Positions 25,142-33,508 of a DNA stretch of 64,000 nucleotides are shown here, one piece after another; the stretch's first letter is position 1, and every line of letters begins with the position of its first letter. The translations under genes were made by a program, and so were the position numbers. Below the pieces are notes generated by a model that worked only from the letters and a program-made list of their open reading frames with translations, searched no databases and was not told the origin of the DNA. Source of the stretch: Halomonas sp. 1513 (GTDB taxonomy: Bacteria > Pseudomonadota > Gammaproteobacteria > Pseudomonadales > Halomonadaceae). The DNA lies in the NCBI GenBank assembly GCA_001971685.1, contig CP019326.1:3224001-3288000 (forward strand), in the 5' to 3' direction.

Positions 25142-26527
25142 TCAGGATGCCTTAACGATCAATGCCTGCTTCTCGTCCTTCATGGCCGCGAATTCGGCCT
25201 CATAGAAGAACTCGCGCTCACCCAGCGCGGGCTCGAGGTGGTTGAGCCAGGTGGCTTCCTCGTCGTACTTGGCAAAGAACGGCCGCTGCACCCAGTCGCT
25301 GTCGCGGCCCTGGATGAAACGCAGCACGAAGACCTTCTCGCCGCGGATCTCGGTGACCCCCTGGATCTCCACCTTGCCCGGATCGGCAGACATCGACGGC
25401 CCGCGGGCGGTGCGCGCCAGCCCCGGCACCTGCTTCATGGCCTCGCGGTAAATCTCCCAGGCACGCACCAGCGGCACCTCGAAGTAGTGGCGGGCGCCGG
25501 TGTCGCGTTCCACGAACATGTAGTAGGGAATCATCCCCAGGCGTACCTGGGTGGTCCACATGCGCGCCCACTGGTCGGCGTCGTCGTTGATGTGCTTCAG
25601 CAGCGGCGCCTGGGTGCGGATCTCCGCCCCGGTGGCACGGATGCGGCGGATCGCCTCGTGGCAGATCGGGGTGTCCATCTCCTTCCAGTGGTTGAAGTGC
25701 GCCATGAAGGCCACATGCTTGCCGGCGGCGGTCAGCTCGCGGAACAGCTCGAGGATATCCTCGGCGTCGGGGTCGGTGACGAAGCGGTAGGGCCAGAAGG
25801 TCAGGCTCTTGGTGCCGATACGGATGTCCTGCACATGGTCCAGCTCCGGCGCCATCAGCCCCTCCAGGTACTGGCGCAGGTGCTTGGCCTTCATCACCAT
25901 GGGGTCGCCGCCGGTCATCAGCAGGTCGGTGACCTCGGTGTGCTCGGCCAGGTAGCGATGCAGCGAACCCGCCTCGCTGGAGGCGAACTTGAGCTCCTTG
26001 TCGCCGACGAACTGCGCCCAGCGGAAGCAGAAGGTGCAGTAGCTGTGGCACACCTGCCCTTGGCTAGGGAAGAACAGCACCGTCTCGCGGTACTTGTGCT
26101 GCATTCCGGGCAGCGGCTCGCCGTCTAGCAGCGGCAGGTTGAGATCCATCTGCCCCGCCGGATGCGGATTGAGTTCGCTGCGAACCCGCTCGATCACCGG
26201 CTTCATCTCGGCTGCCGGCGCTTCGCGACGTACCAGCTCGGCCACCTCCTCGAAGTGCTCGGGGCGCAGCATGCCGCGCTGGGGAAAGGTCAACTGAAAC
26301 ACGGGATCGGCGGGCACATTGTTCCAGTCGATCAGCTCTTCGATCACGTACTCGTTGACCCGGAACGGCAGTACCTGGCTGACCACCCGCATATCGAAAC
26401 GCAGGTCGTCAGGCAGAGACTGGATCGCCTCGATCTTGTCGAGCTGGCGATGGGTATAAACCTTGAACTGGCGTGCCTCGAAGGCGCTGGCGGCTCTCTC
26501 GAGGTCGGCATTGACTGGCTGATTCAT
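25142..26527 (-). CDS. KamA-family radical SAM protein (lysine 2,3-aminomutase-like)
   Basis: 461 residues. A radical SAM cluster motif C-X3-C-X2-C is present at Cys160, Cys164 and Cys167 (CHSYCTFCF). A GGDP motif (LLMTGGDPMVMKA) for SAM binding and a C-terminal ADPGKVEI string, which may supply the PLP lysine, follow. It resembles lysine 2,3-aminomutase, but the TRRR string that follows the cysteines in KamA and EpmB is replaced by FRWA, and the protein is longer than EpmB. It probably belongs to a distinct subgroup, so the amino acid substrate is open. Stands alone on its transcript. Confidence 0.8.
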   Translation of the reverse strand: MNQPVNADLERAASAFEARQFKVYTHRQLDKIEAIQSLPDDLRFDMRVVSQVLPFRVNEYVIEELIDWNNVPADPVFQLTFPQRGMLRPEHFEEVAELVRREAPAAEMKPVIERVRSELNPHPAGQMDLNLPLLDGEPLPGMQHKYRETVLFFPSQGQVCHSYCTFCFRWAQFVGDKELKFASSEAGSLHRYLAEHTEVTDLLMTGGDPMVMKAKHLRQYLEGLMAPELDHVQDIRIGTKSLTFWPYRFVTDPDAEDILELFRELTAAGKHVAFMAHFNHWKEMDTPICHEAIRRIRATGAEIRTQAPLLKHINDDADQWARMWTTQVRLGMIPYYMFVERDTGARHYFEVPLVRAWEIYREAMKQVPGLARTARGPSMSADPGKVEIQGVTEIRGEKVFVLRFIQGRDSDWVQRPFFAKYDEEATWLNHLEPALGEREFFYEAEFAAMKDEKQALIVKAS

Positions 26528-26716
26528 GCCATCTCCTGTTTATTCTGCTCGGCGCGCGGGCCGGCCGCGCGCTTCACAGCTGGCAGGCAGCGGCAGCGGC
26601 GCCGTATGGCGTTCATCGGGGAGAGCCATTGGTACAGGCTAGGGTGTGGCGTTGCAAGTTTCTGCGCACATTTGCAACGAATGTCGCTTAAAGAGCGACC
26701 AAATGCCACAAATGGA

Positions 26717-27028
26717 TTATCGGCAGGCGCGCCGGTAGCGGCCTTGCAGCTCGCGGCGCTCGCGCAGCTGTCGCGTGCCCACGGTAGTGCCCGAGCGCAG
26801 CTGCTCGATGCGTTCGGCGAGCCCTCGACAATCGAGCACCAGTGGTTCATCGGGCGTCGCGGGCACCGCCGGGCTCGCCGGCTCGTCCGGCCGCGGCGCC
26901 GGCACCAGCAGCTCGAGGGGGATCACCACCTCGACCCGCGGCTGAGCACGCGTCTCGGCCACTACGCTACCCGCCACCGCCATGCCTACCAGCAGCGCGC
27001 TGAGTGTCACGGCCATGCCCTGTCGCAT
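26717..27028 (-). CDS. Small secreted protein of unknown function
   Basis: 103 residues. A signal peptide (cleavage near VVA-ETR, about residue 24) precedes a proline-rich stretch and a short basic C-terminal helix containing the only two cysteines, in LVLDCRGL and YRRACR, which could form a disulfide. I do not recognise a family. The ATG at 27028 with an AGGTGA site five bases away is chosen over a GTG nine bases upstream. It follows the dctM gene by 51 bases on the same strand and might be the last gene of that operon. Confidence 0.6.
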   Translation of the reverse strand: MRQGMAVTLSALLVGMAVAGSVVAETRAQPRVEVVIPLELLVPAPRPDEPASPAVPATPDEPLVLDCRGLAERIEQLRSGTTVGTRQLRERRELQGRYRRACR

Positions 27029-27079
27029 ACGCTTCACCTCGTGTTACTGCCTTAAGCGTAGTCGCTGGATGCGCAAACC

Positions 27080-28384
27080 TCAGACGTTGTAGCCCAGCAC
27101 GCGAGGCAGCCATAGGGCGATTTCGGGGAACACGGCCACCAGCGCCAGCGCACTGCCCATGGCGGCAACGAAGATCAGCGCCCAGCCCACGGTCTGCTCC
27201 AGGCGGATCTTGGCCACCTCGGTGGTGACCATCAGATTGACCGCCACCGGCGGCGTGAACTGGCCGATGGCGATATTCATCGCCAGCAGGATACCGAACC
27301 ATACCGGGTTCCACTCGAAGTGCTGCATCACCGGAATCAGGATCGGCATCAGGATCAGGTAGATCGAGATGGCATCCAGCAGCATCCCGGCGACCAGCAC
27401 CGCCAGCATGATCAGGATCAGTAGCATCACGCCGTTGTCCGATAGCGCGATGATCCACTCCGCCATGTCGCGGAAGGTGCCGAGCATGGTGCCGGCCCAG
27501 GCGAAGATCCCGGCCAGGGCGATGATCAGCATCACCACCCCGGAGATCACCGCCGCCTCGCCGAACAGCGACCACAGGTCGCGCCACTTGAGCTCGCGGG
27601 TAAAGAACAGCCCCACCACGATGCCGTAGGCCACCGCCGCGACCGCCGCCTCGGTGGGCGTGAACAGTCCAGAGCGCAGCCCGCCGAGGATCAGCACCGG
27701 GGCAAACAGCGCCGGCAGCGCCTGCTTGAAGGTCTCGCCGACCTTGAGATGCTCGGCGCCCTCCACCGGGGTGCCGCCCTCCCAGCCGTAGCGGCGCGAC
27801 AGCAGCAGCGCCGGCACCATCATCGCCAGGCCGGCGAGGATCCCCGGGAACAGCCCCGCGGCGAACAGCGCGCGCAGGTCGACGCCGGGGACCACGATGG
27901 AGTAGAGAATCAGCGCCACCGAGGGCGGAATCAGGATCGCCGTGGAGGCCGACGCGGCGATCAGCGTGGCCGAGAACGGCTTGGGATAGCCCGCCTTGGT
28001 CATGCTCGGCAGCATCACCATGGCCACCGCCGCGGCATCCGCCGGCCCCGAGCCGCTCATGCCGCCCATGATCATGCACACCAGCACCGCCACCACCGCC
28101 AGGCCGCCGTGACGCGGCCCGATCAGCGCCTGGGCGAAGCGCACCAGGCGCAGCGCCACGCCGGCGCGCTCGAACAGCAGACCGGTAAGGATAAATAGCG
28201 GGATGGCGATCAGCGGGTACTTGGCGACGCTGTTATAGGTATTGGTGCCGAGGGTCGCCAGCATCTCCGGCGATAGCCCGATGACGATGCCCACCGCCCC
28301 GGCCAAGCCCAGCGAGAAGGCCACCGGCACGCCGGCGATCAGCAGCCCGGCAAAGGCCAGCAGCATCCACAGGTCAGGGCTCAT
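27080..28384 (-). CDS. dctM: TRAP transporter large permease subunit (DctM)
   Basis: 434 residues with about twelve membrane segments. Family strings include GGMSGSGPADAAAVAMVMLPSM and ILIPPSVALILYSIV in the first half and IGQFTPPVAVNLMVT near the end, corresponding to the Na+-coupled DctM channel. It overlaps the small subunit gene by 11 bases. Together with DctQ and DctP it forms a C4-dicarboxylate-type TRAP system; the specific substrate is unknown. Confidence 0.95.
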   Translation of the reverse strand: MSPDLWMLLAFAGLLIAGVPVAFSLGLAGAVGIVIGLSPEMLATLGTNTYNSVAKYPLIAIPLFILTGLLFERAGVALRLVRFAQALIGPRHGGLAVVAVLVCMIMGGMSGSGPADAAAVAMVMLPSMTKAGYPKPFSATLIAASASTAILIPPSVALILYSIVVPGVDLRALFAAGLFPGILAGLAMMVPALLLSRRYGWEGGTPVEGAEHLKVGETFKQALPALFAPVLILGGLRSGLFTPTEAAVAAVAYGIVVGLFFTRELKWRDLWSLFGEAAVISGVVMLIIALAGIFAWAGTMLGTFRDMAEWIIALSDNGVMLLILIMLAVLVAGMLLDAISIYLILMPILIPVMQHFEWNPVWFGILLAMNIAIGQFTPPVAVNLMVTTEVAKIRLEQTVGWALIFVAAMGSALALVAVFPEIALWLPRVLGYNV

Positions 28385-28853
28385 CGGCGAGCCTCCCGGT
28401 CAGCCGGTCCCAGGTCTGCTGGGTCTGGCGGATCAGCATCGCCCCGGAGAGCAGCGGCAGCCAGATGATGTACCACCACTGCGGCAGGCCGATCCCCGGC
28501 GACAGCGACTGCCACTGGTACTCCTCCCAGGTCAGCTTGGCGCCGAACCAGGTCACCAGCCCCAGCACCGTCACACCGCATAGCCACTGCAGCAGGATCA
28601 ACACCTTGCGCGGCCCGTTGGGCAGCGCCCGCTCCAGCAACCCGATACGGATATGACCGTTGCGACGCAGCGCCACCGAGGCGCCGGCAAAGGTCACCAC
28701 CACCAGCAGAAATACCGAGAACTCCTCGGTGAAGGCCAGCGAGCCGCCTGTCACATAGCGGGTCACCACGTTGCCGAGGCTGATCACGGCAATGATCACC
28801 AGCGCCAGTGACGCCAGCCAGCGTTCAGGGCGCGCGTCGGGAGAGACCTTCAT
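28374..28853 (-). CDS. dctQ: TRAP transporter small permease subunit (DctQ)
   Basis: 159 residues with four membrane segments (about 13-31, 45-66, 86-105, 131-150 by eye) and the family string FAGASVALRRNGHIRIG. It associates with DctM in the inner membrane. The gene lies between dctP and dctM in transcription order, with a terminator-like hairpin upstream at 28865-28899. Confidence 0.93.
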   Translation of the reverse strand: MKVSPDARPERWLASLALVIIAVISLGNVVTRYVTGGSLAFTEEFSVFLLVVVTFAGASVALRRNGHIRIGLLERALPNGPRKVLILLQWLCGVTVLGLVTWFGAKLTWEEYQWQSLSPGIGLPQWWYIIWLPLLSGAMLIRQTQQTWDRLTGRLADEP

Positions 28854-28864
28854 GACTACCTCGC

Positions 28865-28899
28865 AAAAAAGGCGCCGCCCCTCGTGCAGCAGGGGCGGC
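28865..28899 (-). terminator. Intercistronic terminator-like hairpin between dctP and dctQ
   Basis: On the minus strand a perfect 9-bp stem (GCCGCCCCT with AGGGGCGGC, eight-base loop) is followed, after three bases, by six T. It starts 21 bases after the dctP stop and ends just before dctQ. Partial termination here would make binding protein in excess over permease. Confidence 0.75.
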
Positions 28900-28919
28900 A
28901 GGCAGGATTACAACGAGAA

Positions 28920-29930
28920 TCAGCGCGCGTCCATCGACGCCTGGGCGGCCTCGACAATGGCCTCGCCGATCCGCGGCACCCACTTTTCGTGGACCGCCTG
29001 GGTGGCATCGACGAAGGCCTGGTGCTGCTCATCGCTGAGCTCGGTCACGTTCACGCCACGCGCTTCGATATCGGCAAGCCGCTCCGGCTCCTGCTCACGG
29101 GTCATGGCGATCTCCCACTGACCGGCCTCGATAGCGGTCTCACGCAGCATCTCGCGGTCAGCCTCGTCGAGGGACTCCCAGACACGCTGGTTGGCGGCAA
29201 AGATCAGCGGGTCGTTCATGTAGTTCCACAGCGTCAGGTACTCCTGCCCCACTTGATCGATACGCGCCACGTCGAACACCGAGAGCGGATTTTCCTGACC
29301 GTCCACGGCGCCGGTGGTCAGCGCCGGCTGGGCGTCGGTCCAGCTCATCTGGGTCGGGTCGGCGCCCAGGGCACTGAAGGTATCCTGGAACAGCGGCGAG
29401 CCGACCACGCGGATACGCAGCCCGTCGAGATCCTCCGGCGCACTGATCGGGCCGCGCGAATTGGAGAGCTGGCGGAAGCCGTTCTCGCCCCAGGCCAGCG
29501 GCACCACGCCGCGAGACTCGATGGCGTCGAACACCATCTCGCCGGCGTCGCCGCCGGTGACGGCGTCCACCGCCGACTCATCGGGAATGAAGAACGGCAG
29601 CGAAAACAGGTTGAGCTCCGGCACCTGCGGCGACCAGTTGATGGTCGAGCCAACGGCCAGGTCGATCAGCCCCGAGCGCATCGCGGAGAATTCACGGGTC
29701 TGATCGCCGGACACCAGCTGCGAGTTGGGGTAGACGCGCAGGGTGATGCGCCCGTCGCTGCGCTCCTCGACCAGCTCCGCCCAGCGTTCCGCGGCCTGAC
29801 CCCAGGGAAAGGCGTCGGACAGCACGGTGGAAACCGACAGCTCGCGGGCTTGAGCCGACAGCGAGGTAGAGAGCAGCGCGGCACCGGCCAGCGCAACGGT
29901 GAAATGGGTCAAGCGGCGTGACAGGGTCAT
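28920..29930 (-). CDS. dctP: TRAP transporter substrate-binding protein (DctP)
   Basis: 336 residues from the ATG at 29930. A signal peptide (cleavage near AQA-REL, about residue 26) precedes the DctP fold with GISAPEDLDGLRIRV-type and ATGAVDGQENPLSVF motifs; the latter region holds the residues that set the substrate carboxylate. Periplasmic. First gene of dctPQM. The frame is open for 22 codons upstream, but those lack a ribosome binding site. Confidence 0.94.
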   Translation of the reverse strand: MTLSRRLTHFTVALAGAALLSTSLSAQARELSVSTVLSDAFPWGQAAERWAELVEERSDGRITLRVYPNSQLVSGDQTREFSAMRSGLIDLAVGSTINWSPQVPELNLFSLPFFIPDESAVDAVTGGDAGEMVFDAIESRGVVPLAWGENGFRQLSNSRGPISAPEDLDGLRIRVVGSPLFQDTFSALGADPTQMSWTDAQPALTTGAVDGQENPLSVFDVARIDQVGQEYLTLWNYMNDPLIFAANQRVWESLDEADREMLRETAIEAGQWEIAMTREQEPERLADIEARGVNVTELSDEQHQAFVDATQAVHEKWVPRIGEAIVEAAQASMDAR

Positions 29931-30161
29931 GGAATGTCCTTGCAGCAGAGGGCGCCGCCACTCGGCGGCGGGCCATTTATTGGTATCGGGGCGCACGGGG
30001 CGCGGGTCGTCATGCTGCCGCCTTGGGATAGCAAGGCGATATCGGCCGCTTGTGGCGGAATCTTCAGTAAACGCTGGCCAGCCTGGGGGTGAAAAGGCCG
30101 GCGAGCCGGAGCGCGATGACTCACTGGCCTATTGTAGAGCGCCAGGCGTTGAAAGAAAGCC

Positions 30162-30181
30162 ACTTACACCAAGGTGTAAGT
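30162..30181. promoter_or_regulatory. 20-bp perfect palindrome downstream of DUF192 gene
   Basis: ACTTACACCAAGGTGTAAGT is two 9-base half-sites around AA. It lies 23 bases after the stop of the mod operon's last gene and about 230 bases upstream of dctP. On the minus strand GGCTTTCTTTC follows, so it may act as a terminator; its compact symmetry would also suit a MerR- or TetR-type operator. Confidence 0.45.
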
Positions 30182-30204
30182 CGGCGACCAACGAGTTCGC
30201 CGCG

Positions 30205-30735
30205 CTATACCGCCTCGTCCAGCTCGCCGACGCACTGCAGGGCGGCATCCGGAATGGCGACACAGTCGCCCTCCTCGATGCCGTGCTCGGCGAAATAGCC
30301 GGCGTTGACCTCCAGCGCGGCGATATAGCGGGCATCGGCGCGCGTCACCGGGCATTCGCTGGGATCCGAGGAGGTGCAGGGCGTCATGCTGGCGATGGTC
30401 ACGATGCGCCCCTGCTCGTCGATGAAGGCGATATCCAGCGGGATCCGAGTGCGGTACATCCAGAAGCCGCTGCGCGACGACTGGGGTTCCGAGTAGACGA
30501 ACAGCATGCCGGCATCGCTGGCCAGTTCATCGCGATCCATCAGCCCCCGGGCGCGCTGGGCAAGGCTTTCGGCCAGTTCGACCTCGAGCTTATGCGGCCC
30601 GTGCTGGCTATGAATGGCCAGGGTATCACGGGCAAAGTCCATGGGCTGGCCAGCGTCGGCCTGCGCCAACAGCGCCTTGGGCAGCATCAGGGTAGCGCTC
30701 ATGCCGAGCAGTAGCTGGCGGCGGGTCAGGTTCAT
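30205..30735 (-). CDS. DUF192 family exported protein
   Basis: 176 residues from the ATG at 30735. The N-terminus has a twin-Arg-like TRRQLLLG and a signal peptide ending near LLAQA. The mature part is a single DUF192 domain: ESLAQRARGLMDRDEL, GMLFVY, SGFWMYRTRIPLDIAFID, and ALEVNAGYFAEHGI. The function of DUF192 is unknown. It begins 16 bases after the modC stop and is probably the last gene of the mod operon. Confidence 0.88.
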   Translation of the reverse strand: MNLTRRQLLLGMSATLMLPKALLAQADAGQPMDFARDTLAIHSQHGPHKLEVELAESLAQRARGLMDRDELASDAGMLFVYSEPQSSRSGFWMYRTRIPLDIAFIDEQGRIVTIASMTPCTSSDPSECPVTRADARYIAALEVNAGYFAEHGIEEGDCVAIPDAALQCVGELDEAV

Positions 30736-30751
30736 CGACGTCGTTCCTCGT

Positions 30752-31867
30752 TTAGTCTTGGCCCTGCATGATATGCACACCAGCGGCCAGTAGCGATACG
30801 CTCACCCGCTCGCCCTGTGCCAGGCCATTGCGCCGCGCCGCATGGGTGGCGATCTCGAAACGCAGGCTATCCGGGGTGTGATCGAAGCTCAGGGTGACCT
30901 GGGCGATACCACCCAGCACGATCAACTCGCTGACCCGAGCATGCACGGGGTTCTCGCGCTCACCGCGAGAAGGTCGCTCACGGCGATGGAGCACCACGTC
31001 CGATGGGGGAATATACCAGTGAACCTCATCGCCACTCTCAACGCTGGCCGGCAGCTCGGCGCTGAGCCGGTAGGGGCCCCACTGCACCCAGGCCTGTCCC
31101 GCGCCACCGCGCAGCGCCTGGCCTGCGAAGACATTGTGCTTGTCGAGCAGACGCGCTACCTGGGGCGACGCCGGGCGGCGAAACAGCGCCTCGGCGGGCC
31201 CGCTCTGCAGCGTCTCGCCGGCCTGCAGCACGCACAGCCGGTCGGCCAGCGCCGCGGCCTCCTCGAGGTCGTGGGTGACCAGCAGGATGGGGATGTCGAT
31301 CATCTCGCGCAGCTGGGCGAGCTCGCGCTGCAGGCGGCGCCGGGTGACCTGGTCCACCGCCGAGAACGGCTCGTCGAGCAGCAGCGTCCGCGGCTCGCGG
31401 GCCAGCGCCCGGGCCACCGCCACCCGCTGGCGCTGGCCGCCGGACAGCGCCGCCGGGTAGCGCCCCTCGAGCCCCTCGAGCCGCACCTGGGCCAGCCAGC
31501 GTGACGCCCGCCCGGCACGCTCGCCCCGCGGCACATGATCCATCGCCGCCATCACGTTGGCCTGGGCGGTGAGGTGGGGAAACAGCGCATAGTCCTGAAA
31601 CACCAGGCCAATACGTCGCCGCTGCGGGCTCAGGCAGACGCCGCCCTCGGCATCGAACCAGGTCTCTCCGGCACAGCGAATGCTTCCGCGCGCCGGCCGA
31701 TAGAGGCCGGCGATGGCGCGCAGCAGGGTGGTCTTGCCGCCGCCGGAGGGACCCACCAGTGCCAGCAGTTCGCCGGGCGCACAGTGGAAATCGGCGGCCA
31801 ATGGAATCGGCCCGGCCTGCTGCAGGTGAACCTCAAGGCCCGGCGCGAGGCGCGGTGGTTCAGACAT
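30752..31867 (-). CDS. modC: Molybdate ABC transporter ATP-binding protein
   Basis: 371 residues. Walker A GPSGGGKTT, the ABC signature LSGGQRQRVAVARAL and Walker B LLLDEPFSAVD are all present in residues about 35-170. A C-terminal region of about 290-371 resembles the molybdate-binding MOP domain used for feedback control in ModC. It powers import of molybdate captured by ModA. The start overlaps the modB stop by eight bases. Confidence 0.93.
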   Translation of the reverse strand: MSEPPRLAPGLEVHLQQAGPIPLAADFHCAPGELLALVGPSGGGKTTLLRAIAGLYRPARGSIRCAGETWFDAEGGVCLSPQRRRIGLVFQDYALFPHLTAQANVMAAMDHVPRGERAGRASRWLAQVRLEGLEGRYPAALSGGQRQRVAVARALAREPRTLLLDEPFSAVDQVTRRRLQRELAQLREMIDIPILLVTHDLEEAAALADRLCVLQAGETLQSGPAEALFRRPASPQVARLLDKHNVFAGQALRGGAGQAWVQWGPYRLSAELPASVESGDEVHWYIPPSDVVLHRRERPSRGERENPVHARVSELIVLGGIAQVTLSFDHTPDSLRFEIATHAARRNGLAQGERVSVSLLAAGVHIMQGQD

Positions 31868-32531
31868 GCAGCCCCCTGCCGCGGCGGGCGAGGCCGTAGA
31901 CCACGCCGATGGTCACGAAGGAGACCGCCAGCAGGATCGCCGACATGATCCCCGCGCCGGCCTCGTCGAAGGCCTGCACGCGGTCGTAGATCGAGATCGC
32001 CAGCGTCCGCGTCTCGCCGTCGATGGAGCCCCCCACCATCAGGATCACCCCGAATTCACCGAGGGTGTGGGCGAAGGTCAGCGCCAGCGCCGAGATCAGC
32101 CCGGGCCATACCAGCGGCAGTTCGATACGGGCGAAGGTCTGCCACGGCGAGAGGCCGCAGCACCAGGCCGCTTCGCGGACATTGCTCGGCACCCCTTCGA
32201 AGGCGCGCTGGATGGGCTGCACGGCGAACGGCAGGTTGACCACCAGCGAGGCCAGCAGGATACCGCTGAAGGTGAAATTCAGGCCGCTGCCGGTCAGCCG
32301 CTGCCAGAGTGCGCCAAACGGCGCCTCGACGCCGAACGCCAGCATCAGGTAGAAACCCAGTACGGTGGGCGGCATCACCAGCGGCAGCGCCACCGCCGCC
32401 TCGCACAGCGCCTTGCCGCGAAACCGGCGGGTCGCCAGGGTTCGCCCCAGCCACAGGCCAATCGGGATCAGCAGCAGGCAGGTAAAGACCGCCAACTGCA
32501 GCGAGACCGTCAGCGCACGCCAATCCATCAA
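31860..32531 (-). CDS. modB: Molybdate ABC transporter permease
   Basis: 223 residues with five to six membrane segments and the binding-protein-dependent transport loop EAAWCCGLSPWQTFARIELPL that contacts ModC. PPTVLGFYLMLAFG and HTLGEFGVILMVGGSI are characteristic of ModB. Its start overlaps the modA stop by four bases and its end overlaps modC, so modABC are tightly coupled. Confidence 0.94.
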   Translation of the reverse strand: MMDWRALTVSLQLAVFTCLLLIPIGLWLGRTLATRRFRGKALCEAAVALPLVMPPTVLGFYLMLAFGVEAPFGALWQRLTGSGLNFTFSGILLASLVVNLPFAVQPIQRAFEGVPSNVREAAWCCGLSPWQTFARIELPLVWPGLISALALTFAHTLGEFGVILMVGGSIDGETRTLAISIYDRVQAFDEAGAGIMSAILLAVSFVTIGVVYGLARRGRGLHV

Positions 32532-33334
32532 GGCGTCTCGTCGCCTGACGGCAGGCTAAAGCCGTACTCGGCGAGCAACTCACGCGCCGCGTCCTGCTGC
32601 AGGTAGGCGTAGAAGTCGCGGGCGGTCTCGCCGGCGCCGTCGATCAGCGCCATGCGCTGGTTGAGCGGCGCATGCCACGCCTCGGGAATCAGCACATGGT
32701 CCGAGCGTGCCGCCAGCGCCGGCGCCAGGGCCAGCGAATAGGCCACCAGGCCGCCGCGGGCGTCGCCGCCCAGCGCGAACTGCGCCGCCTGGGAAACATT
32801 CTCGCCGAGCACCTTTAGCGGCTGCATCTCGGCCCATAGCCCGGCATGCTCCAACGCCTGCTGCGCGGCCACACCGTAGGGCGCATGCTCGGGGTTGGCC
32901 AGGGCGATGCGCGCACGTCCCTCTCCCGCCTGCAGGCTGGCCACCGCGCGCTCCACCGCAGCCAGCGGCGCGTCCTCGCCGGGCAGGTCATCGCGTCCGG
33001 CCGGCTGCAGCCATACCAGACGCCCCACCGCATAGCGCACGCCGGCATCGACGGTGCGCCCCTCGGCGTGGAGCGCCTCGACGTAGGCTTCGTCGGCGGA
33101 GAGATAGAGCTCGAAGGGAGCCCCCTGGGCGATCTGGCGGCGGAAGTTGCCGGACGAGCCGAAGTTCAGGCGCAGCGCCTGCCCGGTCTCGGCGGTGAAG
33201 CGCTCGGCGATGGCCTCGAGGGCGAACTGCAGGTCCGAGGCGGCGGCCACGGTGGGCGCCTGCTGCTGGGCCTGGGCCAGCGCCGGGAGCCAGGCCAGCA
33301 ACACTATCAAGAGTCCGCGCCGAAGTCCCTGCAT
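32528..33334 (-). CDS. modA: Molybdate ABC transporter substrate-binding protein
   Basis: 268 residues from the ATG at 33334. A signal peptide (cleavage near AQA-QQQ, about residue 22) is followed by the ModA start VAAASDLQFALEAIAERF and NFGSSGNFRRQIAQGAPFELYLSAD, with the oxyanion-binding Ser residues. Periplasmic. The frame continues upstream into the intergenic region without a better start. A perfect RutR-type box lies 50 bases upstream of the ATG. Confidence 0.94.
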   Translation of the reverse strand: MQGLRRGLLIVLLAWLPALAQAQQQAPTVAAASDLQFALEAIAERFTAETGQALRLNFGSSGNFRRQIAQGAPFELYLSADEAYVEALHAEGRTVDAGVRYAVGRLVWLQPAGRDDLPGEDAPLAAVERAVASLQAGEGRARIALANPEHAPYGVAAQQALEHAGLWAEMQPLKVLGENVSQAAQFALGGDARGGLVAYSLALAPALAARSDHVLIPEAWHAPLNQRMALIDGAGETARDFYAYLQQDAARELLAEYGFSLPSGDETP

Positions 33335-33383
33335 GTGGTTTCCCCGTGATTCAGTCTTTTGCCAACCAGCATCTTCATGCCGC

Positions 33384-33399
33384 TTGACCAAATGGTCAA
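33384..33399. promoter_or_regulatory. RutR-type operator between modA and fetAB-like genes
   Basis: TTGACCAAATGGTCAA agrees at every defined position with the E. coli RutR consensus TTGACCANNTGGTCAA; the palindrome extends one base further each side (33383-33400). It lies in the shared upstream region of modABC (minus) and the ABC pair at 33509-34926 (plus). RutR is the TetR-family sensor of uracil and thymine. Whether this genome encodes RutR cannot be seen here. Confidence 0.65.
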
Positions 33400-33508
33400 G
33401 TTGCGTCACATGGGTGAATTGTCGACGATGCAGGCTGCCAAGGCAAAGCCCCAGCCACGGCATGCCAGTGAACCGAGCACGCTGACATGCACTACCGAGA
33501 TCCATGCC

